NCBI GenBank assembly: GCA_032164295.1
Contig: JAJHTX010000001.1
Coordinates: forward strand, 2,046,001 to 2,110,000
Source of the DNA: Inonotus obliquus
Lineage: Eukaryota; Basidiomycota; Agaricomycetes; Hymenochaetales; Hymenochaetaceae
Direction: 5' to 3'
Length of the DNA stretch: 64,000 nt
Shown: positions 11,705 to 23,276 of the stretch, one piece after another
Position numbering within the stretch: the first letter of the stretch is position 1
Layout: each line of letters begins with the position of its first letter
Notes under the pieces: generated by a model
The model's database searches: none
Told to the model about the DNA's origin: nothing
What the model saw: only the letters and a program-made list of their open reading frames with translations
Made by a program: the position numbers and the translations under genes

Positions 11705-12296
11705 TGTGAAGCACGTCCGTCCTTCCCAGTTTACGACACTCCTGTATCTCATCCCGAGACTTCCCCATGGCTTTTCCGACTCTCATCACAAGCACAACAA
11801 ATGCCAACTCGACTTCCCCCTTAGACTGTGATCCCTTTCCGAAATTAAAACTGAATCTTCTTGAATGGCGCGGTTCCATCGTGCGCCGTTTCTCCCCTCT
11901 GCGTTTTCCTGTTACCGTACGCTACATAATCCCCTGTCTGTTTTCCGGTTCCATGCGTATTTCATCCTTGTCCCCCAACGCGAATGTTGTCGTAGTCTGT
12001 CGCTTTCCCTCCTTTCCTTCCACTACTCGATCCGTGTTCCCTTGCCTCGTATCAATCCGTTTTTGATAACCGGCGTTATAAACTCACTCGCCTGTACTGC
12101 TTGCCATACTTATCATGTGCTTGCACCATTTGCCTTACCTTATGAGCTCGCAAAGTGCGAGAAAGACAGGTGTTGAAACCATGGTATACAGTTCTCCTGT
12201 GTCCTGTGATTGTCTCGGCGAACGATGTGATACTTTCTGCAATTAGTGTGACGTGATGAATTGCTTCTTGTTGATATAGAAGTTATACAGAAAATA
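11705..12296. other. Convergent intergenic / 3' UTR region
   Basis: 592 bp between the stops of the KH gene and ELP5. Short ORFs at 11767-12176 have no recognisable content and are pyrimidine-rich; most likely the KH-gene 3' UTR. Confidence 0.5.
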
Positions 12297-13674
12297 TTAA
12301 AAGTCTAGATCCTCGTCAGGATCTTCGTCATCCAAATCATCCGCAGAATCGGGATCGTAGAAGATTTTGGCGTCCTGATTCTGCCCAGGCACACCCTGTC
12401 CTGTGATTCCGTTCAGTAAGAAACGATATGGAAAGACGTTGAGGTTGCTTACCGTTGTGTTCGTATGGAAGCGGGACTTGAGACCTGGAAGTTTGTTGAG
12501 AATCTGTAAGATTCAAGTTGAAAGTCAAGTCCTTCGTTGGGTCTGGTGCTTCCTGTGACTCATAGAATCGGTATCAGCGCACGATACCCCTTGTGCAACA
12601 TTTGGAAACCCACCGGTTCTTCTCGAGGTTTCTTCCTCCACACATTTTTTAACGAATCCAATTCTTCCAGTGGGACTGGTCCGCCTTTTGAAGCAGACCA
12701 CCCTTCAAGAAGTCGTTCCACTCCTTTCCGTTTCCCAGATCCAGACCCTGGAACGGGTAGGGTAGATATAATGGGTAAATCTGCGCCGCGTCCGCGTACG
12801 AGGATCTCTACGACCAACTCATCCCCTCTACTTCCACCCTCGGCGTGTTCGTCGGAACCGAACACCAAAGCTTCAATTTCGAAAGGACGCTCTGAGAGAG
12901 GGGCGAAGACGCGCCAGAACTTGAGTGTGTTGGGTGTTTCTGTGGGGTTTGAAGTGGAAGAAGATGGAGGTGGAGATGTAAGGTATGCTTGGGAGATATG
13001 TGTTAGAAGGGCAAGGGGGTGAGTGGTTAGGTGGATCAGGGATGATGCAAAGCGGGGTTGTTTGAGGAAAGGGAGGACGGGTGAAAGTGATGTTATGTGG
13101 CAGACGAGTCGGGATCCTTCAAGGTTTGTTAGTATGATTGAGACCAGCTTTGACATAGACATACCTTTGCGAGAGACAAGGACGTTCATTATTCGCGAGA
13201 GGAACTTATACGCCTTGGAAGGTGATTCAAGGTCTTCTTCGATTGTGTCCACAGAGTCAACGATAACTACAGTCGGACGTGAAGACTCTATACAAGCCAA
13301 TCCAATATTCATCTCAAAGCTCATAAAGGCAGGAGACAACGCAAACTCACACCTTTGATCGCGCTATGAATATCTTCGAGCCTCGATTTCCAGTCTACAA
13401 CAGTACTCCCGTATCCAGGGACGTCATCCGTCCAATCAATGACCTTTAGATCCACATCCTCTCTTTTCGATTTGTCCTTGTCAATCTCATTGACGTTATT
13501 GAGAAGGGTGATAGGCGCATATAGTGAGCATATGAGGACGAGTGTGCATTTTGTTTGTGCGCTAATTATTCCTCGCAGAAGGGGCAAGGCCGATTGCGCG
13601 GTAGAGGATTGAAGGAGACAGAATGCATTCGAGGATGATGGGTCTGCTGAAAGTATATTTGAAAGGAAGGACAT
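12297..13674 (-). CDS. ELP5: Elongator complex subunit Elp5 (Iki1)
   Basis: Exons 13674..13351, 13285..13165, 13116..12614, 12552..12453, 12400..12297; 383 aa. The N-terminal part is a RecA-like fold without Walker motifs (LVLICSLYAP; VVIVDSVDTIEEDL; SRLVCHITSLS). The C-terminus has the Elp5 signature: DPTKDLTFNLNLTDSQ, then SRSQVPLPYEHNG, then the acidic tail DDLDDEDPDEDLDF. Elp4-Elp5-Elp6 form the hexameric ring that supports wobble-uridine modification of tRNA by Elongator. The 48-nt second intron is in frame with an ACTAAC branch site. The exon 1/2 junction could also be placed a few bases away. Confidence 0.88.
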
Positions 13675-13836
13675 GTTAGTTGAAGAACAAACTTTCTCCT
13701 CGAGAACGTCGAGTGATCAAGTACGAGGGGGTTTCGGCCCAGTAGCTCAGTTTTGGTGTGGTGTATCGCTGGTCATATTCTGCACGTGAAGTCGATCACT
13801 TATGGCGATCGACATTAGCCATACCCAGAAGAACTA

Positions 13837-14725
13837 TTATCCTGCTTTTTGCAAGCTCTCCCATTTCTCCCTACTGAGCTCATATACAAGAGTAGTCCAC
13901 CTAAAAAATCCAGCTTTCTCTCCCTCTTCAACGACTTCAAATCCAGCTTTCCTCAATGATCGTCCGATGTAATCTAGGAGTGGAGATGGTGTTATCCTAA
14001 TACGTTCCACGGTAGTTGTCCGTTCAAATACGCGCTTAGTTGCGAATGTAACGAGGTCATCCTGAGCGTCCGCGGCACGAAATGGCTCAGTGATGTAGAA
14101 GTGACGGATAACAGCTGTGCTTCCACGACTAGACCTTGACGAGGATGAAGAGATATTATCGGTTGAGGCATCCGGTGAGGTGTCCACCGCGATTAATCCG
14201 ACGAATTGGCTACCGAAGTCGTATATCCATAACCCAGAGCCAGGTGAGCGCGAATAATAATCTCCGATATTAGTCACGTCCGGACGTTTCAGTGCTTTTA
14301 TCGAGTGCTTCTCAAACTGCGGACGTTGCTTCCTGATTATTACGAACATCAGTGGAGAAGCTTTGGTATCCAGGAAGAGGAGAATGACGAACCAGTCAAT
14401 GAAGAACATTATAGGTAGAGACAACGCCGCAAATACAGGTAAGGGACGCAGGTAGCCCAAGACTCCGAATTGACCGTCTGGCCAGCAGTCCAGGGTCTGA
14501 ATGACAACGCAGGACAACGTGACCCAAAGTGATATTACCAATGGATGCGTGTATGCTACAAGGTCATTAGCATACTCGTCACAGGTTGCACCAGCTTATA
14601 TTCGCACTTTTTCGATTTGCTATAGCAAGAGGCTCCATGGCTGTCTTGCCAACCATGAATCTGACCAGCTTGTTATCATCGTCACCGTGTACATAGGGAC
14701 GAATTATTGCATCAGTTTGCGACAT
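13837..14725 (-). CDS. Membrane-associated GNAT-type N-acetyltransferase-like protein
   Basis: Exons 14725..14608 and 14555..13837; 278 aa from ATG 14725. The N-terminal segment (IIRPYVHGDDDNKLVRFMVG) resembles the start of GNAT folds. Two hydrophobic stretches follow (VISLWVTLSCVVIQTLDC and PVFAALSLPIMFFIDWFVIL), then the acetyltransferase core: GSGLWIYDFGSQFVGLIAV, AVIRHFYITEPFRAADAQDD and the final helix/strand IGRSLRKAGF. Resembles basidiomycete acetyltransferases with a hydrophobic insert like NAT8. Substrate unknown. The splice gives NRKTYTHPL across the junction. Confidence 0.7.
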
Positions 14726-15596
14726 TGGGAAGGGATGGTAGCTGGTTGTGCGTAAGAGATCATGACGGCAGTTGATATTTTCTGTCACACGTTCGTCATG
14801 GTCGGCGATCAGGCACCGCTGGTGACTGTATCGTCACGCTCCTTCAGTTATGTAATTCCAGCACACTGACATCCCGACAACCTGACATCACCATCGTCAC
14901 CCACGAGACTGGATGAAATCATGTGCAGGATTTCGTCATCGGCGGATGTGGTATGGAACTTGAGAAGCTTGATGCTCTTGAGATTCGGGAAACTGACATC
15001 ACACGGCGGTCCGGTTCTTGGCACCCAAAATTAGAAGCGGCATTGATGGCTTATTCGCCTGCTATTGGCTGCAGGAGGAACAATGACGATCTATTTGTCG
15101 CTTTCGGACTTCCGTCTAGCCAAATTCCAGGAAAAAACATGTCTATCCGGCGGAGGCTACTCTTTAAGCGGGTCCTACATGGCTTGAAAAGGGAAGCTGC
15201 GGATGCGAAAGGGCACGGCTAGCCGGAAGCGAGCGGCAAAGGACAGAAAAGGAAGTACCGACGTCATTGAGCTCAGCCTTTCTCCTCTCCAGTCCTTGGT
15301 TTTTGGTTTTTCGCAAATGTCCTTTTTTCCCTATCTTTTTTTCTCCTCACAAGCGCCTCCCTTTCTTTCTCAGTCAACATGTTCTCTCCCTCCCAACATC
15401 TCCTCCTCCTCGTCCTATGCAAGTCTTGATACGGTGCTAAACAATCCACCCTGTCTAGACTCTCTCCTTAATGTTCTCCCGCGCGTCATAGTTTTAAAAT
15501 ATCTGCTTTTCTCTCGGCACCTCGCAATCTCTCTCAACTAACCCATCATTTGCCTCGGTAAGGACGAGCAATACACGCAGCTCACTCACCGAGCAG
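14726..15596. other. Divergent intergenic region between GNAT-like and GT41 genes
   Basis: 871 bp. An ORF at 14923-15222 shows no recognisable features and is not called. CT-rich tracts at 15280-15420 look like promoter or 5' UTR of the GT41 gene. Confidence 0.5.
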
Positions 15597-18500
15597 ATGT
15601 ATTCTAATACTACATGCGATACTCCTCTGTTAAATGCGAGGACTACGGATTTCATCTCCCTTTCTTGGTTCGACCACAAGTCTACGCACTTCCCTATCAC
15701 AACTACAATGCCTCTTTCTTCTCCCACTCACACCACTCGTCGTCATTCCCGTCTCTTGGCCTCCAGAGCTAATGATCAATCTAGCGAGGTCAACCATCGA
15801 AATGTCCACCCGACTGAAACCTCTTTACCCTTGACATCGAATCACGGAAGTGCTCCTCAGCCATCGGAAGTCTTCCCCAGCAGTTCAGGCTCAGGCCACA
15901 GGACAAGCAGTTTCGTCAGAACAGCTCTCCCACTGTTGATGCGGAACGATGCCTTACAAAATCAATTACCCGGTGGGACGGCGCCTAATCCACTGGCGAG
16001 TACTCTCGCCCGGGATTCTCTCCTCATCTATGCCCATCGAATATATAACTCGTTTCCAAACTCTGGAACTCCCGCGGGGTCTTCACACAGACCGGTGGAC
16101 ATGACATCACCTGACCATCCTTACAATACTCAACTGCTCCCCCTCCTGCAGCGGCTACGAATTCTTCATCCTAGTCATCTTCCTACCCTTCTACTTCTCG
16201 GATGCGTCCACTATGCGGTCGGCAACTTCAAGGAAAGCCTTTCCGTCAATGAAGAGATCTTGCGAATGGATGCAAATTTTGTACGTCAGAAGCTGGACCT
16301 CACTGATTCGCTCACTAAACCCTATCAGGTTGAAGCTATGTCGAATATAGGAACGACACTGAAAGCAATGGGGCGCCCAACGGAAGCAATTCAGTGGTGG
16401 TGGAAAGCCGTACACTTACGACCATGCTACTGGGATGCGGTGGTATAGCTTCCATTGTTGTAGTCAGACACCAACTTGCTTTGCTGATGCATAAAACTCC
16501 AGAATAATCTCCTCGGTGCTCTAGTTTCCGAGGAACAGAGCCGCCATGCTCTCCCATCCGAGAGGAAGTATACTGAGCTCCTGCGACTTTGTGAGACTGT
16601 TCGATCGCGACTTATCGATATCGACGGAGACCTCTTAGTGAAAGTTCATCCTCAGGACCTGCATCACCTTCTAAACATTCTCTACGTGAGTGGCAGTATA
16701 CGATCTATGTCAATCCAGACGCCAAGCCATGATGGACTACGCGATCACGTTTTGGCAATTGAGGTCCTCTTGCTTCGAAAGGGACCCACTTCAAAGACAC
16801 GTTATAGCTTTCGGCATTTTCTATTGGCAGGCTGTCTTGGTGGACTAACGGTTAGCGCATCCCTTCCGGGAGCTATTGTCGAGCTAGCGCAAAGCATGGG
16901 CTATCCGAATCTGTCGCAGAACACAGAGCCTCTAGCAGGTTTCGATCTCTTGGAGTTTACGAAGAACGCGGACGATCGACTATGGGAAGCTATCATCGCT
17001 GAGGGCGAGGGGACATTCCCTCCCATTTTCGCATCCCCCGAGCAGGCAATGAGCATTTGCGGGGAAATTTTTCGAGCGTCTTTAGGCAGTTTTCCGTCGC
17101 TTTGTTTGTGGTCGGAGGCCGACAAGGGTCTGCGAAAGCCAAACAAAGAAGTTGTCAGCAAAGTCGACGAGTTCGCTTCAAACATACTACTCAGCATCGC
17201 AAAGTTGGTGCAGGAGTCAAAGTCCGCAACAATACAGCTGCCAGGATTCGACGATCGGATTCGCGTCGGCCCCTCGTTGCCATTGTTATTATGCTATCTT
17301 GCCTTCGCGGTATCTCCGTCCCCGTCTGCATGTAATAACCTTGGGATCATGCTTTCTACCATACCGTGGATGGATGCGAGGGCATCAGGTGCTGTCAAAC
17401 TTGCAGGGGCTTTTTATGAAAAGGGACTCAAGCTCGACCCGTCTCACGCTCACTTGCTAACAAATATGGGTTCACTACTGGTAAGAAACACCTTTATCTG
17501 GACTCACTACGTTGCAAGGTAACTGACTCCAAAGTGACTTGATACAAAGAAAGAAGAAGGTCGACTCGTTAGTTCAGTGGAGTATGTTTCACGACATCTT
17601 TACCGTTGGACGTACTTGAAACAATCCATTACAGGATGTACGCACGTGCGGTACAAGCGAACCCGACATTCGATATAGCTTTGGCGAACCTTGCAAATGC
17701 GTTAAAAGACTTGGTACGTTTCCTTGTCCGTTGGTATCCGTACATATCTGAGACGTTGCTACAGGGCAGACTGCCAGAATCAATCGTAATATACCGTCGA
17801 GCAATTGAAGTAAATAACGATTCGTCAGAGGCTTTGTGCGGGCTGGCCCACGCGGCATGGTCGATCTGTGATTGGAGAGGATTTGGTCGCATCGATGCAA
17901 ACGTCTGCATCGATGTAGACGGCAAGTTCCTTCGTCTCAAAAATGTCACATACACAGACGAGACTGGTTGGATGTCCAAGCTCATTCTCGTGACGAAGAG
18001 GCAGCTATCTGCGGCATATCAGCAGAATGTGGGGCTAATAAAAGCGACTGGATCAATGGACCAATGGATAAAGTGGATAGAACAAAGCATCGATACGAAG
18101 CTTCCTTCACAACAGCGAAGACGCTGGGTATCTCGTCTACAGCCTTTTTTCAATGCTTCAGAGGCACAAGGCCACAGGGACGGTCTCAATGAAGGGGGTT
18201 TCCTGATACGAATCGTTGAATGGCTGACGCGCCATCTCCAGTGGCGGTGGTATGTTGACGCCTTCGGGACTGTTCCAATTTCAGAGCAGAAACAACCTGT
18301 GCTAGACGTGCAAATAATCCAAGAAGCAGGCGGTACATACAGTAGGCCTCAGTTACCTCCGTCGATGACGCTTCAGATGACGCCCTCCGTACTCCCGTTT
18401 CACACAGTGAGTGTCCGTCAGTTGTTATTTAAAACAAGCTAGTCTCATCAAGTTGAAATCTAGTTTATCTACCCACTCTCGGCACGGGAAATTAGATTGG

Positions 18501-20662
18501 TAGCTCACCGAAACGCTGCTCGTGTCTCGCACAATACGCTGACACGCCCCTGGCTCCCCGAACATGTCTATCCACCACCACCTCCCCCCTGCCCTAAGAT
18601 TAAAATTGGATATGTCTCAAGCGACTTTGTGTGAGTCCGAGGTACTAAGCAGTCGAGACGACTGCTGATCCCCCTTTGATTGATTGCTTTGCAGTGACCA
18701 TCCGACAGCCCATTTGATCAGTTCTGTGTTTGCCATGCATGATAAGACAAGGTTTTCCGTCGTTGCGTATGCAACGAGTGAGTCTGACGGTTCTACATAC
18801 CGAGCGAAAATCGAAGATCAAGTCGAAATATTTCGAAATGTGTCTACCTGGACAACACAGGCAACAGTCGAACAAATTCTTTCAGATGGGATTCATATCC
18901 GTCAGTCGATCTTTCAAACAAGGACCAATTATACTAACTACCCATCAGTTGTCAATTTGAACGGGTACACAAAGGGTGCCCGTAATGACATATTCGCTGC
19001 CAGACCCTGTCCGATACAAATATCCTTTCTGGGTTTTGCAGGAACGCTAGCCTCCGGTATGTGCATACACATCGGCTTTTGACTCGCCTACTGAGCTATC
19101 ATCTTAGGCTGGTGCGACTACCTTATCTGCGACCCGATTGCATGTCCTCCTAGCACGCGTGCGTGTGAGCTTTGTGATGCGCAAGATAAAAGGCCCCGTT
19201 CCTCGCAAGAATCTAACTCTAGCTCGTCGGATGAGCTCAGCTTTAACCTTGGCCCCGATCCAGACTCCATGGCCGAATGGAAATAGTAGGCAATTTCGGT
19301 TATTCTGTGTATATAAGGTACTAATACAACTCAGTATCGAAAGACTTATATATATGCCAGTAAGACGGACCTTGTGAAATAGTGATAGTCCAAACCTCAT
19401 TGGTAACCGCGAAATAGCACACTTATCTCGTGACCGATCACAAGCAACGGTACGGGACTGAGGCTCTGGGCCTGCAAGGATCGGCGGCGGACCCAGTCGA
19501 ACAGTGGAGAAGGGCGGAAGAGAAGCGGCTAAGACTGAGACGAAGATTATTTCCAGATATTTTTGAGTATGTGTGTGCTTATTTCGCGTTTTACAAGGCC
19601 GTTGACTACATCGTTGATAAATAGCGAAACAATCATCTTTGCGAATTTTAATCAGGTGTGTCATTTCTGTAGTGAGAGCGCACTGCACTGACATTTTCAA
19701 GCTGTACAAGGTAGGGCCCGTTATATTTTTGATAGGTAACCATTTCGTTAATCGAAGAGAGCTTTATCCCCAGCTGGATCCCGTAAGTGATTCGCACGCT
19801 TGATTATATTTGTCTTCACGATCTCTACTAGTCTATATTTGATACATGGCTGCGTATTTTGAAACGAGTACCCTGCAGTATCCTCTGGCTTCTGCGTTTC
19901 CCACCGGCAGGAGAGGAGCATCTTCTCCGAACTGCCTCGCAATGGGCGGGCTCTGACGTAGCCTCGCGCGTGCGCTTCACAGATGTAGTCACGAAGGATG
20001 AGCATATTGATCGAGTAGGGGTTGCGGACATTTTTCTTGATACAGTTGAGGTATGTATGAAGCATAGTGGCTTAGACTAACGCATAGCTGACGCGCAGCA
20101 GTGCAATGCTCATACTATAGCAGCAGAGTAAGTTTCACGAAACCCCTCAACTCACCACTCTGACAAGAACTATCAAGTGTTCTTTGGGGCGGTACCCCCA
20201 TTGTAACTTGGCCTAAGTACCCCTTCAAAATGTGCTCTCGAGTTGGAGCAAGTATCGCCCTTGCAACGGGGTACGGACACCAGATGGTGGTCGATTCGCT
20301 GGAGGCATACGAGGAGAGAGCGGTGAGCCTAGCCTTGAGCGTAACGCCGCCTTCATTCGGAAGGCATGGCAGTGGGACAAGGCATGGCGAGCTTGCTGAT
20401 TTGAGACGAAATCTGCTAATGAATCGCGAAACCGTGCCTCTTTTTGATTGCCAAAGATGGACCCGCAATCTTGAGAAAGGTGCGATCGCTATATCCTCGA
20501 CCGTATATTCCTACTAAATAGACGAACACCGTAGGTCTTACTGAAGCTTGGAAAAGATGGGTACGTGGTGGCACCACCACGCATTTCAATGTTGACGGAG
20601 GTTCTAAACACCGGTACGAGCGATGTAATGGATTTATTTGGATAAGGGACGAAGATACATAA
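15597..20662 (+). CDS. O-GlcNAc-transferase-like glycosyltransferase, family GT41, with TPR region
   Basis: Nineteen exons: 15597..16280, 16329..16442, 16503..17480, 17550..17581, 17635..17713, 17765..18406, 18464..18630, 18695..18900, 18949..19056, 19108..19285, 19335..19359, 19418..19566, 19625..19655, 19702..19710, 19774..19782, 19832..20050, 20102..20127, 20178..20479, 20535..20662; 1361 aa, every junction in phase. Start 15597 or in-frame ATG 15708. TPR-like helices run over about residues 200-270 and 580-700 (MSNIGTTLKAMGRPTEAIQ; ANLANALKDLGRLPESI). Catalytic half: IGYVSSDFVDHPTAHL (base His of human OGT), NGYTKGARNDIFAARP, MPHTYLVTDHKQ, FANFNQ-LYK-LDP (Lys842 equivalent), ILWLLRFPPAGEEHL, CNAHTIAADVLWGGTPIVTW. 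Transfers GlcNAc or a related sugar from a UDP-sugar to Ser/Thr by family; donor and targets here unknown. LYK and LDP each sit on a 9-nt exon. Confidence 0.9.
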
Positions 20663-20706
20663 ATTATTACTCCGTTTGGAGTGAGCTATTGCATATGTCG
20701 AGTAAA

Positions 20707-21478
20707 TCAAGGCCGAGGTTCACTAGTTGCTTGATAACCTCCCGGGACATGAGGAGGTGCAGCGGCGGCTTGAGTTAGAACTGGGGGCGGGGCGGCCGGA
20801 GCGGGTCTCGGGTGAGCCTCTACGTCGCGGCCCGCATCAACGTCTTGGTATCCATTTCGAGCTCCAGAAAGAGAAGTAAATCCACCTGGCATAGACCAGA
20901 CTGGATAACACTTTTAGTCGTTTGTCACGGATGAGATTAAACAACATGAATGACCTGTTGGACCACTGACGTCTCCACTACGAATGTTCAATCCTGAAAA
21001 TTGATCACCACGCTGACGAAGTGCAGCTACGAAGGCAAGTGTAGTTGGTGCCTGAAAGGAAAGGAGAAAGAGTGTGAAACTTGATGCAACTTGTGAAGGG
21101 GGACTTTGAATCGAACCTTCAAGAAAAGAATGAGGAGAGAGATTAATTTGATGAACCAATTCTGATGGTGTTTCACCATCCAAACGATGTCGTAAATGGC
21201 ACTTGCAGCCAAAAGACCCGTAAACTAATCCAACATCACACAGCATCACATACATATAAAACAATCAGCTCAAGCACGGAATAAAATGGATGCATAACAA
21301 GATTGATACGTACGAGTCTCAAAGATTGAATCGATTCCGAACTCTCCTGGGCGTAAACACCAAATAGGAAAATTGGAAGATTGTATGTTGGAGAAGAGAA
21401 GGGGCTGACGAGGAATGAGAGACCTGTTTCGAGTACGACAAGACTTCGTGGGTCTAAGCTTTGCAAGTAATCTGCCAT
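20707..21478 (-). CDS. Four-helix membrane protein, AGTRAP-like
   Basis: Exons 21478..21314, 21224..21117, 21051..20955, 20900..20707; 187 aa, all in phase. Hydrophobic segments: ETGLSFLVSPF, NLPIFLFGVYAQE, LFTGLLAASAIYDIVW, FIKLISLLILFLKAPTTLAF. The order (short helix, xxFGVY/W motif, a GGL/TGLL...DIV helix, ILxLLLKP-like helix, RQRG) resembles the AGTRAP family (type-1 angiotensin II receptor-associated protein). The C-terminal tail is Pro/Ala-rich and cytosolic by inference. Function in fungi unknown. Converges with the GT41 gene, only 44 bp between stops. Confidence 0.6.
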
Positions 21479-21701
21479 TGTCTCGTCTTTGAAGTGCGAT
21501 CACGGGAGTGACCTGGTGTTGCGTGTTGCGAGTAGGTGTTGTTGATGGTTTGGTGTTGACGCCGAGTTTGGGACACGTCGCGCTTGATGAACGCGTCCGC
21601 AGGCACACATTGATGCTTCGCAAATTGCCGATCACGTTCGGTGTCGATCATTTCAAAAACGCGTGGTTCGTTAGAAACAGAAACCACCATAACGATTCGA
21701 A

Positions 21702-23191
21702 ATGGTACTCGATACAATCTATCCAGCCGACTCTGTCGAGTTTTGCCCTGCTCCGGGGTTTCACGACATCCTCGTGTGTGGGACATATAAACTTCTAGAA
21801 CAGCCTCAACCCACCGAGGCCACGGATGATCATGATAAAGCCTCTCCGAATCCGAGACGGATAGGTAAATGCTTATTACTGAAGGTTCAAGATGAGGAAA
21901 GAATGTAAGTATGTCACCGCATGCTGCTTGTACTTCGTTTGTTTATTTACTAGAGATATCTTGCAAGAAATTGACTTACCAGCTATTTTGGATATGAAAT
22001 GGTACGTATGATTCTGGTGGTACTTATGACCTTTCTCGCATTTGTATTTGTTTAGGATGCCTTCGTCGAAGCTGCTTGCTATCGCAGATTCCGAGGGTCA
22101 CATTTCATTGCACGAATTGGATGAAAGCGTACGGAAGTGATAGCTTGAATGATTTTGAATGACATTTACCAATGCTCTCTTTCAGTGCCGATTAAAGGAA
22201 ATACAAAATATCCAATGTCGTCCCTCCAATACGCTTTGTCTATCCTTAGACTGGTCCAACCGTCGAAATACCAGGTCCGTTTCTACCCTCCCCTTTTTTC
22301 AACGTATCATCTCAATTTCAATCCGCCTGTTCAGTGAAATCGGAAACATAACAGTATCCAATTCAGATGGCTCCCTATCAATATTAACACCCAGCACAAC
22401 CGGATCCTTCTGCGAATCGGCATCGTGGCATGCTCATGAATTTGAAGCGTGGATCACATCTTGGGATTATTGGGATACGAATGTCGTTTATTCAGGTTTG
22501 TGATTTGATATTGGATCCCCATTGAAGGTGATTTGAAGTGATGCTTATTGAGATGTGTGTTAGGTGGGGATGATTTGAAGTTGAAAGGATGGGATGTGAG
22601 GCAGGATAATCACTCGCCGACGTTTGTTAATAAGAGGTATGGATATCTGCTAACTTGCTTCAGGCAGATCTTTTCTTACTTTTAGTATGCTATCCGGTTC
22701 ACAGGTTCGAAGCAGGAGTAACTTCAATCCAGTCTCACCCACACAAAGAGAACATCCTAGCAGTCGGAAGGTAGCACATCCTCATAATATCTATCGACTA
22801 ATCCTTTCATCTAACAAAAACATCCACCAGCTACGACGCAACCGTCCGTATCTTCGACACGCGAAAACCCTTGGTCCCTATCACACAAGTTGATGTAGGA
22901 GGTGGCGCATGGAGAGTCAAATGGCATCCAAATCCTTCAAGAAGCACAGACCTTCTAGTTGCATGCATGCACGACGGATTCAAAATCGTTCGCTTTTCTC
23001 CTTCGATTACCAATATCCCCGACGAACGGGCTGGATCCGCTCAAGAATGGGAGATCACCAAACGCTTTGATGAACACGAAAGTCTCGCCTATGGCGTCGA
23101 CTGGTCACACGGAGGGAAAGGGGCAACAGAGGATACACTAATCGCAAGTTGTTCTTTCTACGATCATGTTCTATATACCTGGAAAGGCTAG
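21702..23191 (+). CDS. DPH7: Diphthine methylesterase, WD-repeat protein Dph7/Rrt2
   Basis: Exons 21702..21904, 21954..22001, 22056..22128, 22186..22274, 22335..22495, 22564..22636, 22705..22770, 22831..23191; 357 aa. WD40 blades are visible: PADSVEFCP, LLAIADSEGHISLHEL, AWITSWDYWDTNVVYSGGDD, LKLKGWDVR, GVTSIQSHPHKENILAVG, SYDATVRIFDTR, GGGAWRVKWHPN and a final SLAYGVDWSH. The GGDD-LKGWD and VGGGAWRVKWHP motifs are those of Dph7 (WDR85). Acts in the cytosol on methylated diphthine of eEF2 before amidation. Shares a 223-bp divergent region with the AGTRAP-like gene. Confidence 0.88.
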
Positions 23192-23276
23192 TAGTAATAA
23201 TCAAGAGCGTGTATAGAGGATGACTGTAGTGTAGTAGACAGTCAAAAGTCATGAAAGAATGTTCATCTGCGTTCAA

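Noticed and set aside
11767..12176. Two overlapping ORFs after the KH gene
   Set aside because: Pyrimidine-rich, low-complexity translation, position fits the 3' UTR.
14923..15222. 99-codon ORF upstream of the GT41 gene
   Set aside because: No recognisable motif, no splice context, in a divergent promoter region.
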